A stretch of 64,000 bases of DNA from Herbaspirillum huttiense (GTDB lineage: Bacteria; Pseudomonadota; Gammaproteobacteria; Burkholderiales; Burkholderiaceae_D): NCBI RefSeq assembly GCF_004367745.1, contig NZ_CP037993.1:4402001-4466000 (forward strand), in the 5' to 3' direction. Under the pieces are notes generated by a model that was given only the letters and a program-made list of their open reading frames with translations, made no database searches and had not been told where the DNA came from. The translations under genes and the position numbers were made by a program. Below, piece after piece: positions 10,140 through 18,928 of the stretch; positions within the stretch are counted from its first letter, which is position 1; every line of letters starts with the position of its first letter.

Positions 10140-10198
10140 AATCCACACCAATGAGGAGGGTGGAGGAGACATCGTTACGTGCTGCAAAAACTTCCGTT
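10108..10198 (-). ncRNA. candidate small RNA with anti-Shine-Dalgarno loops
   Basis: This is a transcription unit of about 91 nt without a gene. It has its own promoter just upstream and a strong intrinsic terminator at 10108-10139 with eight Us. The RNA contains two C/U-rich stretches, CUCCUCC (complement of about 10163-10169) and CCUCCUC. The second sits in the loop of a predicted hairpin, stem UCCAC/GUGGA at 10160-10164 and 10142-10146. Exposed CCUCCUC loops that pair with ribosome binding sites are typical of trans-acting sRNAs. Promoter, length and terminator are read from the sequence; the regulatory role is inference. I do not recognise an Rfam family. Confidence 0.65.
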
Positions 10199-10204
10199 GA
10201 ATTC

Positions 10205-10233
10205 AATATAGCAAAGCGGTTTGTGCAACGCAA
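10205..10233 (-). promoter_or_regulatory. promoter of the small RNA
   Basis: On the minus strand TTGCGT (10233-10228) is followed after 17 bases by TATATT (10210-10205). The predicted transcription start is near 10198. Confidence 0.65.
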
Positions 10234-10455
10234 TAACGCGAGGCGAATAAATTTGTAACTGTCTGCAAGCGGCGTCACTGCTGGGTTACAAGTTGCTGAA
10301 AGCACAGTGGAAACGCGATAGATGAATATTCATTCGACAATTTTTCCGCAGCGCAAAAATCACGGAGCTTCACATGCCCTCCCCTGCACCGGCTGCAGGT
10401 ATGCGCGTCAAAAGCTACAATACGCAGCTTCATTGAACCGATTGGGACGAGACAG

Positions 10456-10914
10456 ATGGAATGCACAGTACGTTGGACCGGCTTGTCCGGCATGACCTTC
10501 ACGGCGGAAACCGGTTCGGGCCACCTGCTGACGATGGATGGCGCGCCCGATGGCGGCGGCCGCAACCTGGCCCCGCGTCCGATGGAAGTGGTGCTGGCCG
10601 GTACCGGTGGCTGCACCGCCTATGACGTGGTGGTGATCCTGCGCAAGAGCGGCCAGGACGTGCGCGGCTGCGACGTGACCCTCAAGTCCGAGCGCGCCGA
10701 GACCGATCCCAAGGTGTTCACCAAGATTCATTTCCACTTCACCGTGCGTGGCCGCAACCTCAAGACCAATGTGGTCGAGCGTGCCATCAAGCTGTCCCAC
10801 GACAAGTACTGCTCGGCCTCGATCATGCTGGAGAAGACCGCCGAGATCACGCACTCCTTCGAGATCATCGACGACCTCACCGATACGTCCTCTGCGGCCG
10901 TCCAGCAGCAGTAA
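10456..10914 (+). CDS. OsmC family peroxiredoxin-like protein
   Basis: The 152-aa protein has the OsmC/Ohr fold. The two conserved cysteines are C53 (GTGGCTAYDVV) and C119 (HDKYCSAS), spaced as in thiol-dependent hydroperoxide reductases. The N-terminus resembles the YhfA-type subgroup (APRPMEVVLAGTGGCTAYDV). It probably reduces organic hydroperoxides or acts on small reactive compounds; the substrate is not evident. It stands alone between the minus-strand sRNA and coq7 and ends at a strong terminator. Confidence 0.9.
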   Translation: MECTVRWTGLSGMTFTAETGSGHLLTMDGAPDGGGRNLAPRPMEVVLAGTGGCTAYDVVVILRKSGQDVRGCDVTLKSERAETDPKVFTKIHFHFTVRGRNLKTNVVERAIKLSHDKYCSASIMLEKTAEITHSFEIIDDLTDTSSAAVQQQ

Positions 10915-10938
10915 GGTCCGGGTACAGGATGCAGCAAG

Positions 10939-10966
10939 AAAAAAAGCGGCCGAGGCCGCTTTTTTC
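10939..10966. terminator. bidirectional intrinsic terminator between osmC-like gene and coq7
   Basis: The stem AAGCGGCC/GGCCGCTT has A and T runs on both flanks. It serves the OsmC gene on the plus strand and can also end coq7 on the minus strand. Confidence 0.88.
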
Positions 10967-10995
10967 ATGTCCGTCGATTCGGCCGCCTTCCGGGT

Positions 10996-11622
10996 TCAGA
11001 TCCGGTAAGCCACCGTGGTCATGACCTTGGCCATGGCCTTCATCAGCCCGCGGACCGGAGCCGGCACCTCGGCCGCGCCCAGGTCACGCGCCGCCTGGCC
11101 GTGCTCGATTTCATCCAGGCGCATCTGATCGACGATGGCACGCGAGCGGTTGTCCTGGGCCGGCAGCTTGTCCAGGTGGCCCAGCAGGTGGTGCTCGACC
11201 TGGCGCTCGGTCTCGGAGACGAAGCCCAGGTTGCGCGCATCGCCCAGCCGTGCGGCGATGCTGCCCAGCACATAGGCGCCGCCATACCACAGCGGATTGA
11301 GCAGGCTGGTATGCGACCCCAGTTCGCGCAGGCGTTCGGCGGTCCAGGCGAGGTGATCCTCTTCCTCGATGCCGGCGCGCCTGAAGGCCGCTTTGATATC
11401 TTCCGTCTGGGCGAAGCGGCCCTGGGCGTCGTAGAGCGCCTGGGCACAGACCTCGCCCACGTTGTTGACCCGCATCAGCCCGGCCGCGTGGCGCTTCTCG
11501 GCCTCGTTCATGACACCGTCCGGCAGGCCGCGTCCCGGGTTGGGACGGCTCTCGAACACCACGCCGCTGATCACGCGCAGCGCCTTGTCGAAATCGGTAA
11601 TCAGTTCATCGACGACTTGCAT
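10996..11622 (-). CDS. coq7: demethoxyubiquinone hydroxylase Coq7
   Basis: The 208-aa di-iron monooxygenase carries out the penultimate hydroxylation of ubiquinone synthesis. Carboxylate/His ligands of the ferritin-like fold are visible as NNVGEVCAQALY, GIEEEDHLAW, SETERQVEHHL and LDEIEHGQAARDLGA. It is one of the alternatives to UbiF and is usual in betaproteobacteria. Hydrophobic helices near residues 115-135 and 185-205 fit membrane association. It lies 96 bases after pyrC on the same strand. Confidence 0.95.
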   Translation of the reverse strand: MQVVDELITDFDKALRVISGVVFESRPNPGRGLPDGVMNEAEKRHAAGLMRVNNVGEVCAQALYDAQGRFAQTEDIKAAFRRAGIEEEDHLAWTAERLRELGSHTSLLNPLWYGGAYVLGSIAARLGDARNLGFVSETERQVEHHLLGHLDKLPAQDNRSRAIVDQMRLDEIEHGQAARDLGAAEVPAPVRGLMKAMAKVMTTVAYRI

Positions 11623-11718
11623 ACAGCTCGCCTTTCTCTCGTTGTGATGGACATCCCGGCCGCGCCGCCTGGGCGCGCGGACCGGGGACGAAGGAATACG
11701 GCTGATCCCTGAAACGGA

Positions 11719-12753
11719 TCAGACCATCTTCCAGTGGATCTGTTCGCCCGCCGACAGCGGCACCACCGTGGCATCGCCCATGGGCAGCTCGGCCGGGATG
11801 GCCCAGGTCTCGCGCTGCAAGGTGACGGTGCCGGTATTGCGCGGCAGGTTGTAGAAGTCCGGACCGTTGAAGCTGGCGAAGGCTTCGAACTTGTCCAGCG
11901 CACCGGCGCTGTCGAAGGCCTGGGCATACAACTCCAGCGCATGCAGCGCGGTGTAGCAGCCGGCGCAGCCACAGGCGTGTTCCTTGGCACCCTTGGCGTG
12001 CGGGGCCGAATCAGTACCGAGGAAGAACTTGTCATTGCCCGAAGTGGCTGCCGCCACCAGCGCCTTGCGATGGGTCTCGCGCTTCAAGACCGGCAGGCAG
12101 TAGTAGTGCGGACGGATGCCGCCCTTGAAGATCTCGTTGCGGTTGAAGAGCAAATGGTGCGCCGTGATGGTGGCGGCCGTCGGGCCTTCGCCGGCCAGCA
12201 CGTAGTCGGCCGTTTCCTTGGTGGTGATGTGCTCGAAGACCACCTTCAGTTCCGGCATGGCTTGTCGCAGCGGCTTCATGATGCGCTCGATGAAGACCGC
12301 TTCGCGGTCGAACAGGTCGATCTCGGGATCGGTCACTTCACCATGGACCAGGAAGGGCATGCCCACTTCCTGCAGCACCTCCAGGGTCTTGTAGCACTTC
12401 GACAGGTCGGTCACGCCGGCGTCGGAGTTGGTGGTGGCACCGGCCGGATAGAGCTTCACGGCCTTGACGAAGCCGCTTTCCTTGGCACGGCGGATTTCCT
12501 CGGGCGGGGTGTTGTCGGTCAGGTAGAGCACCATCAGCGGCTCGAAGGACATGCCTGCGGGCAAGGCGGCCAGGATGCGATCGCGATACGCACCGGCCTG
12601 CGCAGTGGTGGTCACCGGCGGCTTCAGGTTGGGCATGACGATGGCGCGTGCGAACTGGCGTGCCGTATGCGGCAGCACGTCCTGCATGGTGGCGCCGTCG
12701 CGCAGGTGCAGGTGCCAGTCGTCCGGGCGGGTGATGGTCAGTACATTGCTCAT
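11719..12753 (-). CDS. pyrC: dihydroorotase
   Basis: The 344-aa zinc amidohydrolase of pyrimidine synthesis interconverts carbamoyl aspartate and dihydroorotate. The metal ligands HLHLRDG (residues 14-20), the carboxylated-lysine region [15 protein letters not shown], the [20 protein letters not shown] loop and the catalytic [13 protein letters not shown] segment are present. Length and motifs match the short class II PyrC of E. coli type. coq7 follows on the same strand. Confidence 0.97.
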   Translation of the reverse strand: MSNVLTITRPDDWHLHLRDGATMQDVLPHTARQFARAIVMPNLKPPVTTTAQAGAYRDRILAALPAGMSFEPLMVLYLTDNTPPEEIRRAKESGFVKAVKLYPAGATTNSDAGVTDLSKCYKTLEVLQEVGMPFLVHGEVTDPEIDLFDREAVFIERIMKPLRQAMPELKVVFEHITTKETADYVLAGEGPTAATITAHHLLFNRNEIFKGGIRPHYYCLPVLKRETHRKALVAAATSGNDKFFLGTDSAPHAKGAKEHACGCAGCYTALHALELYAQAFDSAGALDKFEAFASFNGPDFYNLPRNTGTVTLQRETWAIPAELPMGDATVVPLSAGEQIHWKMV

Positions 12754-12930
12754 TGCGGATCTTTCGGTCTTGGAGTGGTGTCGGTCTGAGGATTACGGAT
12801 CAGGCAAGGCATCCCGGCCGATGCGGGCTGTGGAGAGCCAGCCGCGATGTCTTCAAGGGCGACATTCTACCGTAGCCGTCAAGCACCCCGGAAAGCAAGC
12901 CCTGACCCGCTTTTGACCTGGCACAAACGA

Positions 12931-12962
12931 CAAGGGCCGCCCCGTTGCCGGGGCAGCCCTTG
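12931..12962 (-). terminator. probable terminator after gltL
   Basis: A long stem CAAGGGC-t-GCCCC / GGGGC-g-GCCCTTG follows the gltL stop on the minus strand. The T-run is weak (TTGTCGTTTG). Confidence 0.65.
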
Positions 12963-12983
12963 CCGCGATGCGAATGCGCGCGA

Positions 12984-13712
12984 TCAGTGGGTGATGATCT
13001 TGGCCAGGAAGTCGCGTGCGCGTTCCGAACGCGGCGAGGCGAAGAACTCATCCTTGGCGCAATCTTCCACGACCAGGCCCTTGTCCATGAACACCACACG
13101 GTTGGCGACCTTGCGGGCGAAGCCCATTTCGTGGGTCACGACCATCATGGTCATGCCTTCCTGGGCCAGGCCGACCATGACATCGAGCACTTCATTGATC
13201 ATTTCCGGATCCAGCGCCGAGGTCGGTTCATCGAACAGCATGGCGATCGGGTCCATCGACAGCGCGCGGGCAATCGCCACACGTTGCTGCTGGCCGCCGG
13301 AGAGCTGGCCGGGGAACTTGTCCTTGTGTGCCAGCAGGCCCACGCGGTCCAAGTACTTCAAGCCCTTTTCAGTGGCCTCTTCCTTGGAGCGGCCCAGCAC
13401 CTTGATCTGGCCGATGGTCAGGTTCTCGCGGATGGAGAGGTGCGGGAACAGTTCGAAGTTCTGGAACACCATGCCGATGCGCGCGCGCAGCTTGGACAGG
13501 TTGGTCTTGGGGTCGCCGACGGAGACGCCATCGACGGTGATGGTGCCTTTCTGGAACGGCTCCAGGCCGTTGACGGTCTTGATCAGCGTGGACTTGCCGG
13601 AACCGGACGGGCCGCACACCACCACCACGTCGCCCTTCTTGACGGAGGTCGAGCAGTCGGTCAGGACCTGGAAGCTGCCGTACCACTTGCTGACATTGTT
13701 GAGTTCGATCAT
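12984..13712 (-). CDS. gltL: glutamate/aspartate ABC transporter ATP-binding protein
   Basis: The 242-aa cytoplasmic ATPase energises amino-acid uptake. It has Walker A GPSGSGKST (residues 34-42), the Q-loop near FQNFELFPHLSIREN, the signature LSGGQQQRVAIARAL, Walker B MLFDEPTSALDPE and the switch histidine in VVTHEMGFARKVANRVVFMD. It closes the gltI-gltJ-gltK-gltL operon and is followed by a hairpin. Glutamate/aspartate specificity is inferred from the permeases and binding protein. Confidence 0.95.
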   Translation of the reverse strand: MIELNNVSKWYGSFQVLTDCSTSVKKGDVVVVCGPSGSGKSTLIKTVNGLEPFQKGTITVDGVSVGDPKTNLSKLRARIGMVFQNFELFPHLSIRENLTIGQIKVLGRSKEEATEKGLKYLDRVGLLAHKDKFPGQLSGGQQQRVAIARALSMDPIAMLFDEPTSALDPEMINEVLDVMVGLAQEGMTMMVVTHEMGFARKVANRVVFMDKGLVVEDCAKDEFFASPRSERARDFLAKIITH

Positions 13713-13796
13713 TTGATTCTCCTGGATTTCTGAATTCTGGATTCACTGGCCGCCGGCCTGGCGCGACAAAGCGCGGGCGGCGGCCGTCAAAAACAT

Positions 13797-14492
13797 TTAG
13801 CGGATGATGGCGATCTTCTTCTGGAAGCGCTTGACCAGTTGCGACAGGCCAAAGCTCAGCACGAAATACACCACGGCCACGAAGAGATACATTTCCACCA
13901 GGCGGCCATCACGCTGCGCGATCTTGGAAGCGCTGGTCACGAAGTCCGGCACCGAGCCCAGCACGTAGACCAGCGAGACGTCCTGGAACAGCACGATGGT
14001 CTGAGTCAGGAGGATCGGGGTCATGTTGCGGAAGGCCTGCGGCAGCACCACGTTGCCCATCATCTGCCAGTAGTTCATGCCGATCGCATAGCCGGCGAAC
14101 ACTTGCCCGCGCGGAATGGACTGGATGCCCGAACGCATGATCTCGCAATAATACGCGGCTTCAAACAGGATGAAGGTGATCAGGGCCGACTGGAACGCAC
14201 CGACCTGGATGGGTTCGGAGGCACCAATGATCCAGGCACCGATGAAGGGCACCAGGAAGTAGAACCAGAAGATCACCAGCACCAGCGGAATGGAGCGGAT
14301 CAGGTTGACGTAGGTGGTCGCGATGAACGACAGCGGCTTGTTGGACGACAGGCGCATCATGGCCAGCAGCGTGCCCAGGATGATCCCGCCCAGCATGGCC
14401 GAGAAGGTCAGAATGAGTGTGAACTTCAGGCCGGTCGTGAACAGGTAGACCCACGAGCGCTGGATGACGTCGAAATCGAAATTGCTGAACAT
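13797..14492 (-). CDS. gltK: glutamate/aspartate ABC transporter permease GltK
   Basis: The 231-aa inner-membrane permease is of the HisMQ/GltK type with about five membrane helices. The EAA coupling loop is visible as SGIQSIPRGQVFAGYAIGMNYWQMMGNVVLPQAFRNMTP (shown in two parts in the gene, near residues 120-160). It begins 3 bases after gltJ, so translation is probably coupled. It pairs with GltJ and GltL. Confidence 0.94.
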   Translation of the reverse strand: MFSNFDFDVIQRSWVYLFTTGLKFTLILTFSAMLGGIILGTLLAMMRLSSNKPLSFIATTYVNLIRSIPLVLVIFWFYFLVPFIGAWIIGASEPIQVGAFQSALITFILFEAAYYCEIMRSGIQSIPRGQVFAGYAIGMNYWQMMGNVVLPQAFRNMTPILLTQTIVLFQDVSLVYVLGSVPDFVTSASKIAQRDGRLVEMYLFVAVVYFVLSFGLSQLVKRFQKKIAIIR

Positions 14493-14495
14493 GGA

Positions 14496-15245
14496 TCAAT
14501 GCCCTCCTGCGCTGGTGCTGCCGCCGGTGATGTAGCCCGGAACGGCGGTGACCTTTTCCAGCAGGCGCGCCATCAACAGCGCGATCACGGAAATGATCAG
14601 ATAGATGATCGTGGCACCGCTGAGCGCCTCGAAGGTCTGGAAAGTGAATTCGCGCATCGAGTAGGTTGCGGCAGTCAGTTCCACCAGGCCGATGGTCAGT
14701 GCTACCGAGCTGTTCTTGATGATGGCGGCGAACTCGTTGGTCAGTGCCGGGATGATGATGCGGAAGGCCATCGGCAGCAGCACGTAGCGATAGGTCTGCA
14801 CCGGGGTCAGGCCCAGGGCGGCACCCGCCATGCGCTGGCCGCGCGGCAGCGCCTGGATGCCGGTGGTCACCTGCACGGCCACACGGGAAGAGGTGAAGAA
14901 ACCCAGGGCCAGGGTCGCGGTCACGAAGGACGCATCCGGCAGGCTCTTGATCCAGTCACCGATGGCGCTGGGCAGCAGTTCCGGCACCACGAAGTACCAC
15001 AGGAACATCTGGACCAGCAGCGGAATGTTGCGGAACAGTTCCACGTAGCCGTTGGCAATGCGCACCACCCAAGGTTTGGTGGTGGTACGCAGGGTACCGA
15101 AGATGGTGCCCAGGACCAGTGCCATGATCCAGGCGCAGGCGGCTGTGGCCAGGGTCCATTTCAGGCCCGCCAGCAGCGTGTCAATGTAGGGGATGCCATC
15201 GGGAGACATCTCCCAGAAGATTCCCCAATTCCAGTTGTAATGCAT
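14496..15245 (-). CDS. gltJ: glutamate/aspartate ABC transporter permease GltJ
   Basis: The 249-aa inner-membrane permease begins MHYNWNWGIFWEMSPDG, closely matching E. coli GltJ (WNWGIF), which is why I place the start at 15245 rather than at the ATG at 15293. The EAA loop is present (TGIQALPRGQRMAGAALGL, then VLLPMAFRIIIP). It forms a heterodimer with GltK. A strong hairpin separates it from gltI upstream. Confidence 0.93.
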   Translation of the reverse strand: MHYNWNWGIFWEMSPDGIPYIDTLLAGLKWTLATAACAWIMALVLGTIFGTLRTTTKPWVVRIANGYVELFRNIPLLVQMFLWYFVVPELLPSAIGDWIKSLPDASFVTATLALGFFTSSRVAVQVTTGIQALPRGQRMAGAALGLTPVQTYRYVLLPMAFRIIIPALTNEFAAIIKNSSVALTIGLVELTAATYSMREFTFQTFEALSGATIIYLIISVIALLMARLLEKVTAVPGYITGGSTSAGGH

Positions 15246-15380
15246 AAATGGCCTCGTCTGTGGTTCGAAGTCTGTGTTCTCGGGCGCGGTCACCAGGCAA
15301 ATGCCGCGCCGCTTCTTGTTGGTTCAGCGCCTTGGCCGCCCCGGCATTGCCGCAAGGCAAGCGGGACAGTTCCGGCTAAA

Positions 15381-15407
15381 CAAAACGGGGGACAGGCCCC
15401 CGTTTTG
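15381..15407 (-). terminator. intercistronic hairpin gltI-gltJ (partial terminator)
   Basis: The stem CAAAACGGGGG/CCCCCGTTTTG has 11 bp and a 5-base loop. It lies between the binding-protein gene and the permease genes. Such hairpins usually cause partial termination or 3'-end protection, so the binding protein is made in excess. Confidence 0.75.
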
Positions 15408-15433
15408 TTCGATTGCACGAAGCAATGCGCTTT

Positions 15434-16381
15434 TTACTTCTTCTTGCCCATGTTCTTCTGCGCTTCCGGCACGACAGCGTAGGCAGCCGGATCGTAGGAG
15501 TCGGTCGGCTTGGCCAGAACGGCTTGCAGCTGCGGGCTCATCGGCACGTTCAGGTTGACACCCTTGGGCGGGATCGGCGACTGGAACCACTTCGCGTAGA
15601 TCTTCTTGATGTCGTCACCCTTGTAGACCACGGTCAGGGCTTCGTCGACGACCTTCTTGAAGTCGTTGTCGCCCTTCGGCAGGATCAGGCCGTACGGCTC
15701 GACCGACAGGGCTTCCGAGGAAACCTGGTAGTCAGCCGGGGCCTTGGAGTTGGCGGCCAGCGAGGACAGCAGGATGTCGTCCATCACGAAGGCGGCGGCA
15801 CGGCCGGTTTCCACCATCAGGAAGGCTTCGGCGTGGTCCTTGGCAGCCAGGATGTTCATGCCCAGGTTGCGTTCGGCGTTCAGTGCGGTGATCTGCTTCA
15901 GGTTGGACGTACCGGAGGTCGAGACCACGGTCTTGCCCTTCAGGTCATCCAGCGTCTTCAGGTTGGCCGACTTCTTGGACAGGAACTTGTTGGCGGTCAC
16001 GAACTCGGTCACCGAGAAGGCCACCTGGTTCCAGCGTTCCTGATTGTTGGTCGCGGAGTCGCAGGAGATGTCGGTGGTACCGTTGGCGATCAGCGGGATG
16101 CGGGTGGCCGAGGTCACCGGCACCATCTTGATGTTCAGCGAGGTCAGGCCCAGCTTCTTCTGGATCGCGGTCGCGGCCTTCAGGCACAGGTCGATCGAGT
16201 AGCCTTGGTAGGACTGCTTGTCGTCCAGATAGGAGAAGGGAATCGACGAATCGCGCACGCCCAGCGTCAGGGTGCCCGAGTCCTTGATCTTCTTCAGACG
16301 GCCGGTGAATTCCTCAGCATGCACCGAGCTCATCAGTACGCTTGCCCCAACCAAAACCCCTGCTAGCTTCAATAACTTCAT
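15434..16381 (-). CDS. gltI: glutamate/aspartate ABC transporter periplasmic binding protein
   Basis: The 315-aa precursor has a signal peptide (MKLLKLAGVLVGASVLMSSVHA, cleavage about residue 22). A type 3 extracellular solute-binding domain follows: GTLTLGVRDSSIPFSYLDD, SYQGYSIDLCLKAA, DISCDSATNNQERWNQVAFS and KTVVSTSGTSNLKQI. It captures glutamate/aspartate in the periplasm for GltJK. AGGAGGT at 16388-16394 is a strong ribosome site. It is the first gene of the operon. Confidence 0.94.
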   Translation of the reverse strand: MKLLKLAGVLVGASVLMSSVHAEEFTGRLKKIKDSGTLTLGVRDSSIPFSYLDDKQSYQGYSIDLCLKAATAIQKKLGLTSLNIKMVPVTSATRIPLIANGTTDISCDSATNNQERWNQVAFSVTEFVTANKFLSKKSANLKTLDDLKGKTVVSTSGTSNLKQITALNAERNLGMNILAAKDHAEAFLMVETGRAAAFVMDDILLSSLAANSKAPADYQVSSEALSVEPYGLILPKGDNDFKKVVDEALTVVYKGDDIKKIYAKWFQSPIPPKGVNLNVPMSPQLQAVLAKPTDSYDPAAYAVVPEAQKNMGKKK

Positions 16382-16399
16382 TGTGTGACCTCCTGGAAA

Positions 16400-17260
16400 A
16401 ATTTTTTACGTAACGGTTCAAATGGCCTGGTAGCGAATCCGCTTGCGCGCTGCCCCTACCGGGCTGGCCGGCCGTATTGACGAGCCTGTTATTGTTCTCT
16501 GCCGTGTCGCCTATTCTGTGTGCTAACACAGTTCTTTGCCAGCTTTGTTTGCTCCACCACTGGCAATCTCTGGCGATGACCACCCCCTCGGTGAAGCGCA
16601 AGCTGGCAAATTACCCGAGCGCAACTGTCGGCGGGCGCATTGTACGACATATGCCGCCCGGTCTGGCAATCCGCAGAAACCCTCATGGCGGCGGCACCAC
16701 GATCCGACGCAATGAGGAGAGTTTCGCAGCTCGCAGGAAGCCCTGGCGAGCACGTCGGCAGCACGGCAGCAACCCCATTCCGGTCAGCAATATCCATGCC
16801 AGAAACGCCATCCGCACGCAGCACGCGAGCGCATAGGCGTGCTGCGGCAGGCAGCATCATGACAGTGGTCATCGGGGAATGGGCAGAAGCCGGAGGCACC
16901 AGCGCAGAGCCAGTGGGGACGCCGCTTGCGGGGCGATATGCAGGAACGTGCAGGGAAGAATGGAAGCCAGCGCCAGTGCGGCGAATGCGAGTGCGGAAAA
17001 CGTGAAGAGACAGGTCAAAACCACACCGTCCGATAACGTGCACGACATCGGCATGGCAGGCTGCCGGATGTGCCGAATCAAGCGCACATGCGGCAGCGCC
17101 CGGCATGTTGATGCCGGGTCCGTCACTGAAGATCTTGCGCCGCAAGGCTGGTTGGCCTGCGGTGCGCATGCGCACAGCAACCACGTCTCCTCCGAACCAG
17201 AGTGCTCTGGAATCATGCGGCCGACGGTCTGTGGCGCAGTGCGCCGCCGTCTTGGGCCGT
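16400..17260. other. long intergenic region between gltI and gdhA, no supported gene
   Basis: This stretch contains several overlapping frames on both strands without family resemblance or ribosome sites. One minus-strand frame (about 16869-17054) encodes a possible single membrane helix, but the evidence is too weak to call it. A small dyad, CTGTGT-gcta-ACACAG at 16516-16531, may belong to the gltI control region. Confidence 0.4.
16516..16531. promoter_or_regulatory. dyad upstream of gltI
   Basis: CTGTGT-N4-ACACAG is a perfect 6-bp inverted repeat about 135 bases upstream of gltI. It could be an operator or a chance palindrome. Confidence 0.3.
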
Positions 17261-17263
17261 GGT

Positions 17264-17283
17264 GGTCCGGTGCTCGCCGGACC
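17264..17283. terminator. hairpin after gdhA
   Basis: The perfect stem GGTCCGG/CCGGACC has a 6-base loop and lies about 24 bases after the gdhA stop. It lacks a U-run in the gdhA direction, so it may act only as a 3' stabiliser. Confidence 0.4.
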
Positions 17284-17306
17284 GATCGTTTTACAGCATC
17301 ACTGCA

Positions 17307-18599
17307 TCACGGATACAGGCCGCGCATTTCACGCGCCTGCAGTACGCGGGTACACGCCACGATGAAGGCCGCGGTACGCAGCGACACGTTCTTCTCTTCG
17401 GCCAGCTGCCAGACGGCGGCGAAGGCTTCGCGCATGATGCGGGTCAGGCGCAGGTTGATTTCGTCTTCGGTCCAGAAGAAGCTGGAGAAGTCCTGCACCC
17501 ATTCGAAGTAGCTCACCGTCACGCCGCCGGCGTTGGCGATCACGTCCGGCACGATCAGCACGCCCTTGTCGCGCAGGATGTCATCGGCGGCCGGGGTGGT
17601 CGGGCCGTTGGCGCCTTCCAGGATGATCTTGGCCTTGATGTGATTGGCGTTGGCTTCGGTGATCTGCTGTTCCAGTGCGGCAGGCACCAGAATGTCGCAG
17701 TCGACCGACCAGAATTGGGCGCGGTCGGTGATTTCATCCGCACCTTCGAAGCCCTTGACGCTGCCATTCTTGGCCACATAAGCCTGCAGTGCCGGCACGT
17801 CCAGGCCACCGGCATTGAAGACGGTGGTCACGTGATCCTGCACCGCCACCACCTTGGAACCGGCTTCAGCGAACAGGCGCGCAGCGATGCCGCCGACATT
17901 GCCGAAACCTTGCACCGCGACCTTGGCATCCTTGATGTCCATGCCGCGCTTGGCAGCGGCTTCGCAACCGACCACGAAGACGCCACGACCGGTGGCTTCA
18001 TGGCGGCCCAGGCTGCCGCCCAGGGAGATGGGCTTGCCGGTGACCACGCCCGAGGAGGTGCTGCCCTGATTCATGGAGTAGGTATCCATCATCCAGGCCA
18101 TGATCTGCGAATCGGTGTTCACGTCCGGAGCCGGGATGTCCTTGTTGGGGCCGATGATGATGCCGATCTCGCTGGTGTAGCGGCGCGTCATGCGCTGCAG
18201 TTCGCCACGGGAGAGCGTCTTGGGATCAACACGGATACCGCCCTTGGCACCGCCATAGGGCACGTTCACGGCGGCATTCTTGATGGTCATCCAGGCCGAC
18301 AGGGCCATCACTTCGGACAGCGTCACATCCTGGTGGAAACGCACACCGCCCTTGCCGGGACCGCGCGAGGTGTTGTGCTGCACGCGATAGCCCTCGAAGT
18401 GGGCAATGGTGCCGTCGTCGCGCTCGATGGGCACGTCGACCACCAGGATGCGCTTGGGACGCTTCAGGGTTTCCACCCAGCGGGCCAGCGAGCCCAGGTG
18501 GGGCGTGACGCGGTCGATCTGTTCGAGATAGACGCCCCACGGACCGATGCCGTGCGGGACGAGATAGGAAGGCACTTCGTGATTAGGTACGTTCGACAT
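17307..18599 (-). CDS. gdhA: glutamate dehydrogenase (Glu/Leu/Phe/Val family)
   Basis: The 430-aa enzyme interconverts glutamate with 2-oxoglutarate and ammonia. The glutamate-binding region [20 protein letters not shown] (catalytic lysine in the GGAKGG motif) and the nucleotide-binding segment [19 protein letters not shown] are present, as is the [14 protein letters not shown] segment. The start at 18599 (MSNVPNHEV) follows AAAGGAG; a frame open upstream is not supported. It lies next to the glutamate importer, a sensible functional pairing. Confidence 0.95.
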   Translation of the reverse strand: MSNVPNHEVPSYLVPHGIGPWGVYLEQIDRVTPHLGSLARWVETLKRPKRILVVDVPIERDDGTIAHFEGYRVQHNTSRGPGKGGVRFHQDVTLSEVMALSAWMTIKNAAVNVPYGGAKGGIRVDPKTLSRGELQRMTRRYTSEIGIIIGPNKDIPAPDVNTDSQIMAWMMDTYSMNQGSTSSGVVTGKPISLGGSLGRHEATGRGVFVVGCEAAAKRGMDIKDAKVAVQGFGNVGGIAARLFAEAGSKVVAVQDHVTTVFNAGGLDVPALQAYVAKNGSVKGFEGADEITDRAQFWSVDCDILVPAALEQQITEANANHIKAKIILEGANGPTTPAADDILRDKGVLIVPDVIANAGGVTVSYFEWVQDFSSFFWTEDEINLRLTRIMREAFAAVWQLAEEKNVSLRTAAFIVACTRVLQAREMRGLYP

Positions 18600-18852
18600 G
18601 ATGCAATCGCTCCTTTGGATAGCCGTGCTGTTCAAGGACAAAAGGCCTGCAAATTCCGAAAGTCCGCCAGGCATGTTACTCCGTCGGCAGCGGCCTGCAA
18701 GCCGCACCGCAGGGCGCGCAAGAAGGCGGCGACGGAGGCGCGCCTGCCAGCCGGGCGCGGTGTGCGCCTGCTGGAAATTCGTGCCTGTCCGATTCAGCGC
18801 CGCCATCGTAGCCAGCCGCTCAACACAAGGCTAATGCTTTGTGAGCATGCAA

Positions 18853-18871
18853 TTATGCAGCGCTTGCATAA
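18853..18871. promoter_or_regulatory. palindrome between LysR gene and gdhA
   Basis: TTATGCA-gcgct-TGCATAA is a perfect 7-bp dyad about 250 bases upstream of gdhA, just downstream of the LysR-type gene. The size suits a LysR-type or similar dimeric operator. Next to it, 18879-18901 holds a second inverted repeat (AATCCCTTG/CAAGGGATT) that may terminate the LysR transcript. Confidence 0.4.
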
Positions 18872-18928
18872 CCTTTGAAATCCCTTGATGGACAAGGGAT
18901 TGCGTCATTTTCACCTGTTAATTTTTGA

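Noticed and set aside
16489-17184. 231-codon minus-strand frame, and a possible 61-aa membrane peptide at 16869-17054
   Set aside because: No ribosome site, Cys/Ala/Pro-rich, overlapping frames in all directions; only a weak single helix speaks for the shorter one.
17202-18878. 558-codon plus-strand frame opposite gdhA
   Set aside because: It is an antisense shadow of glutamate dehydrogenase, with low-complexity His/Gly/Ala composition.
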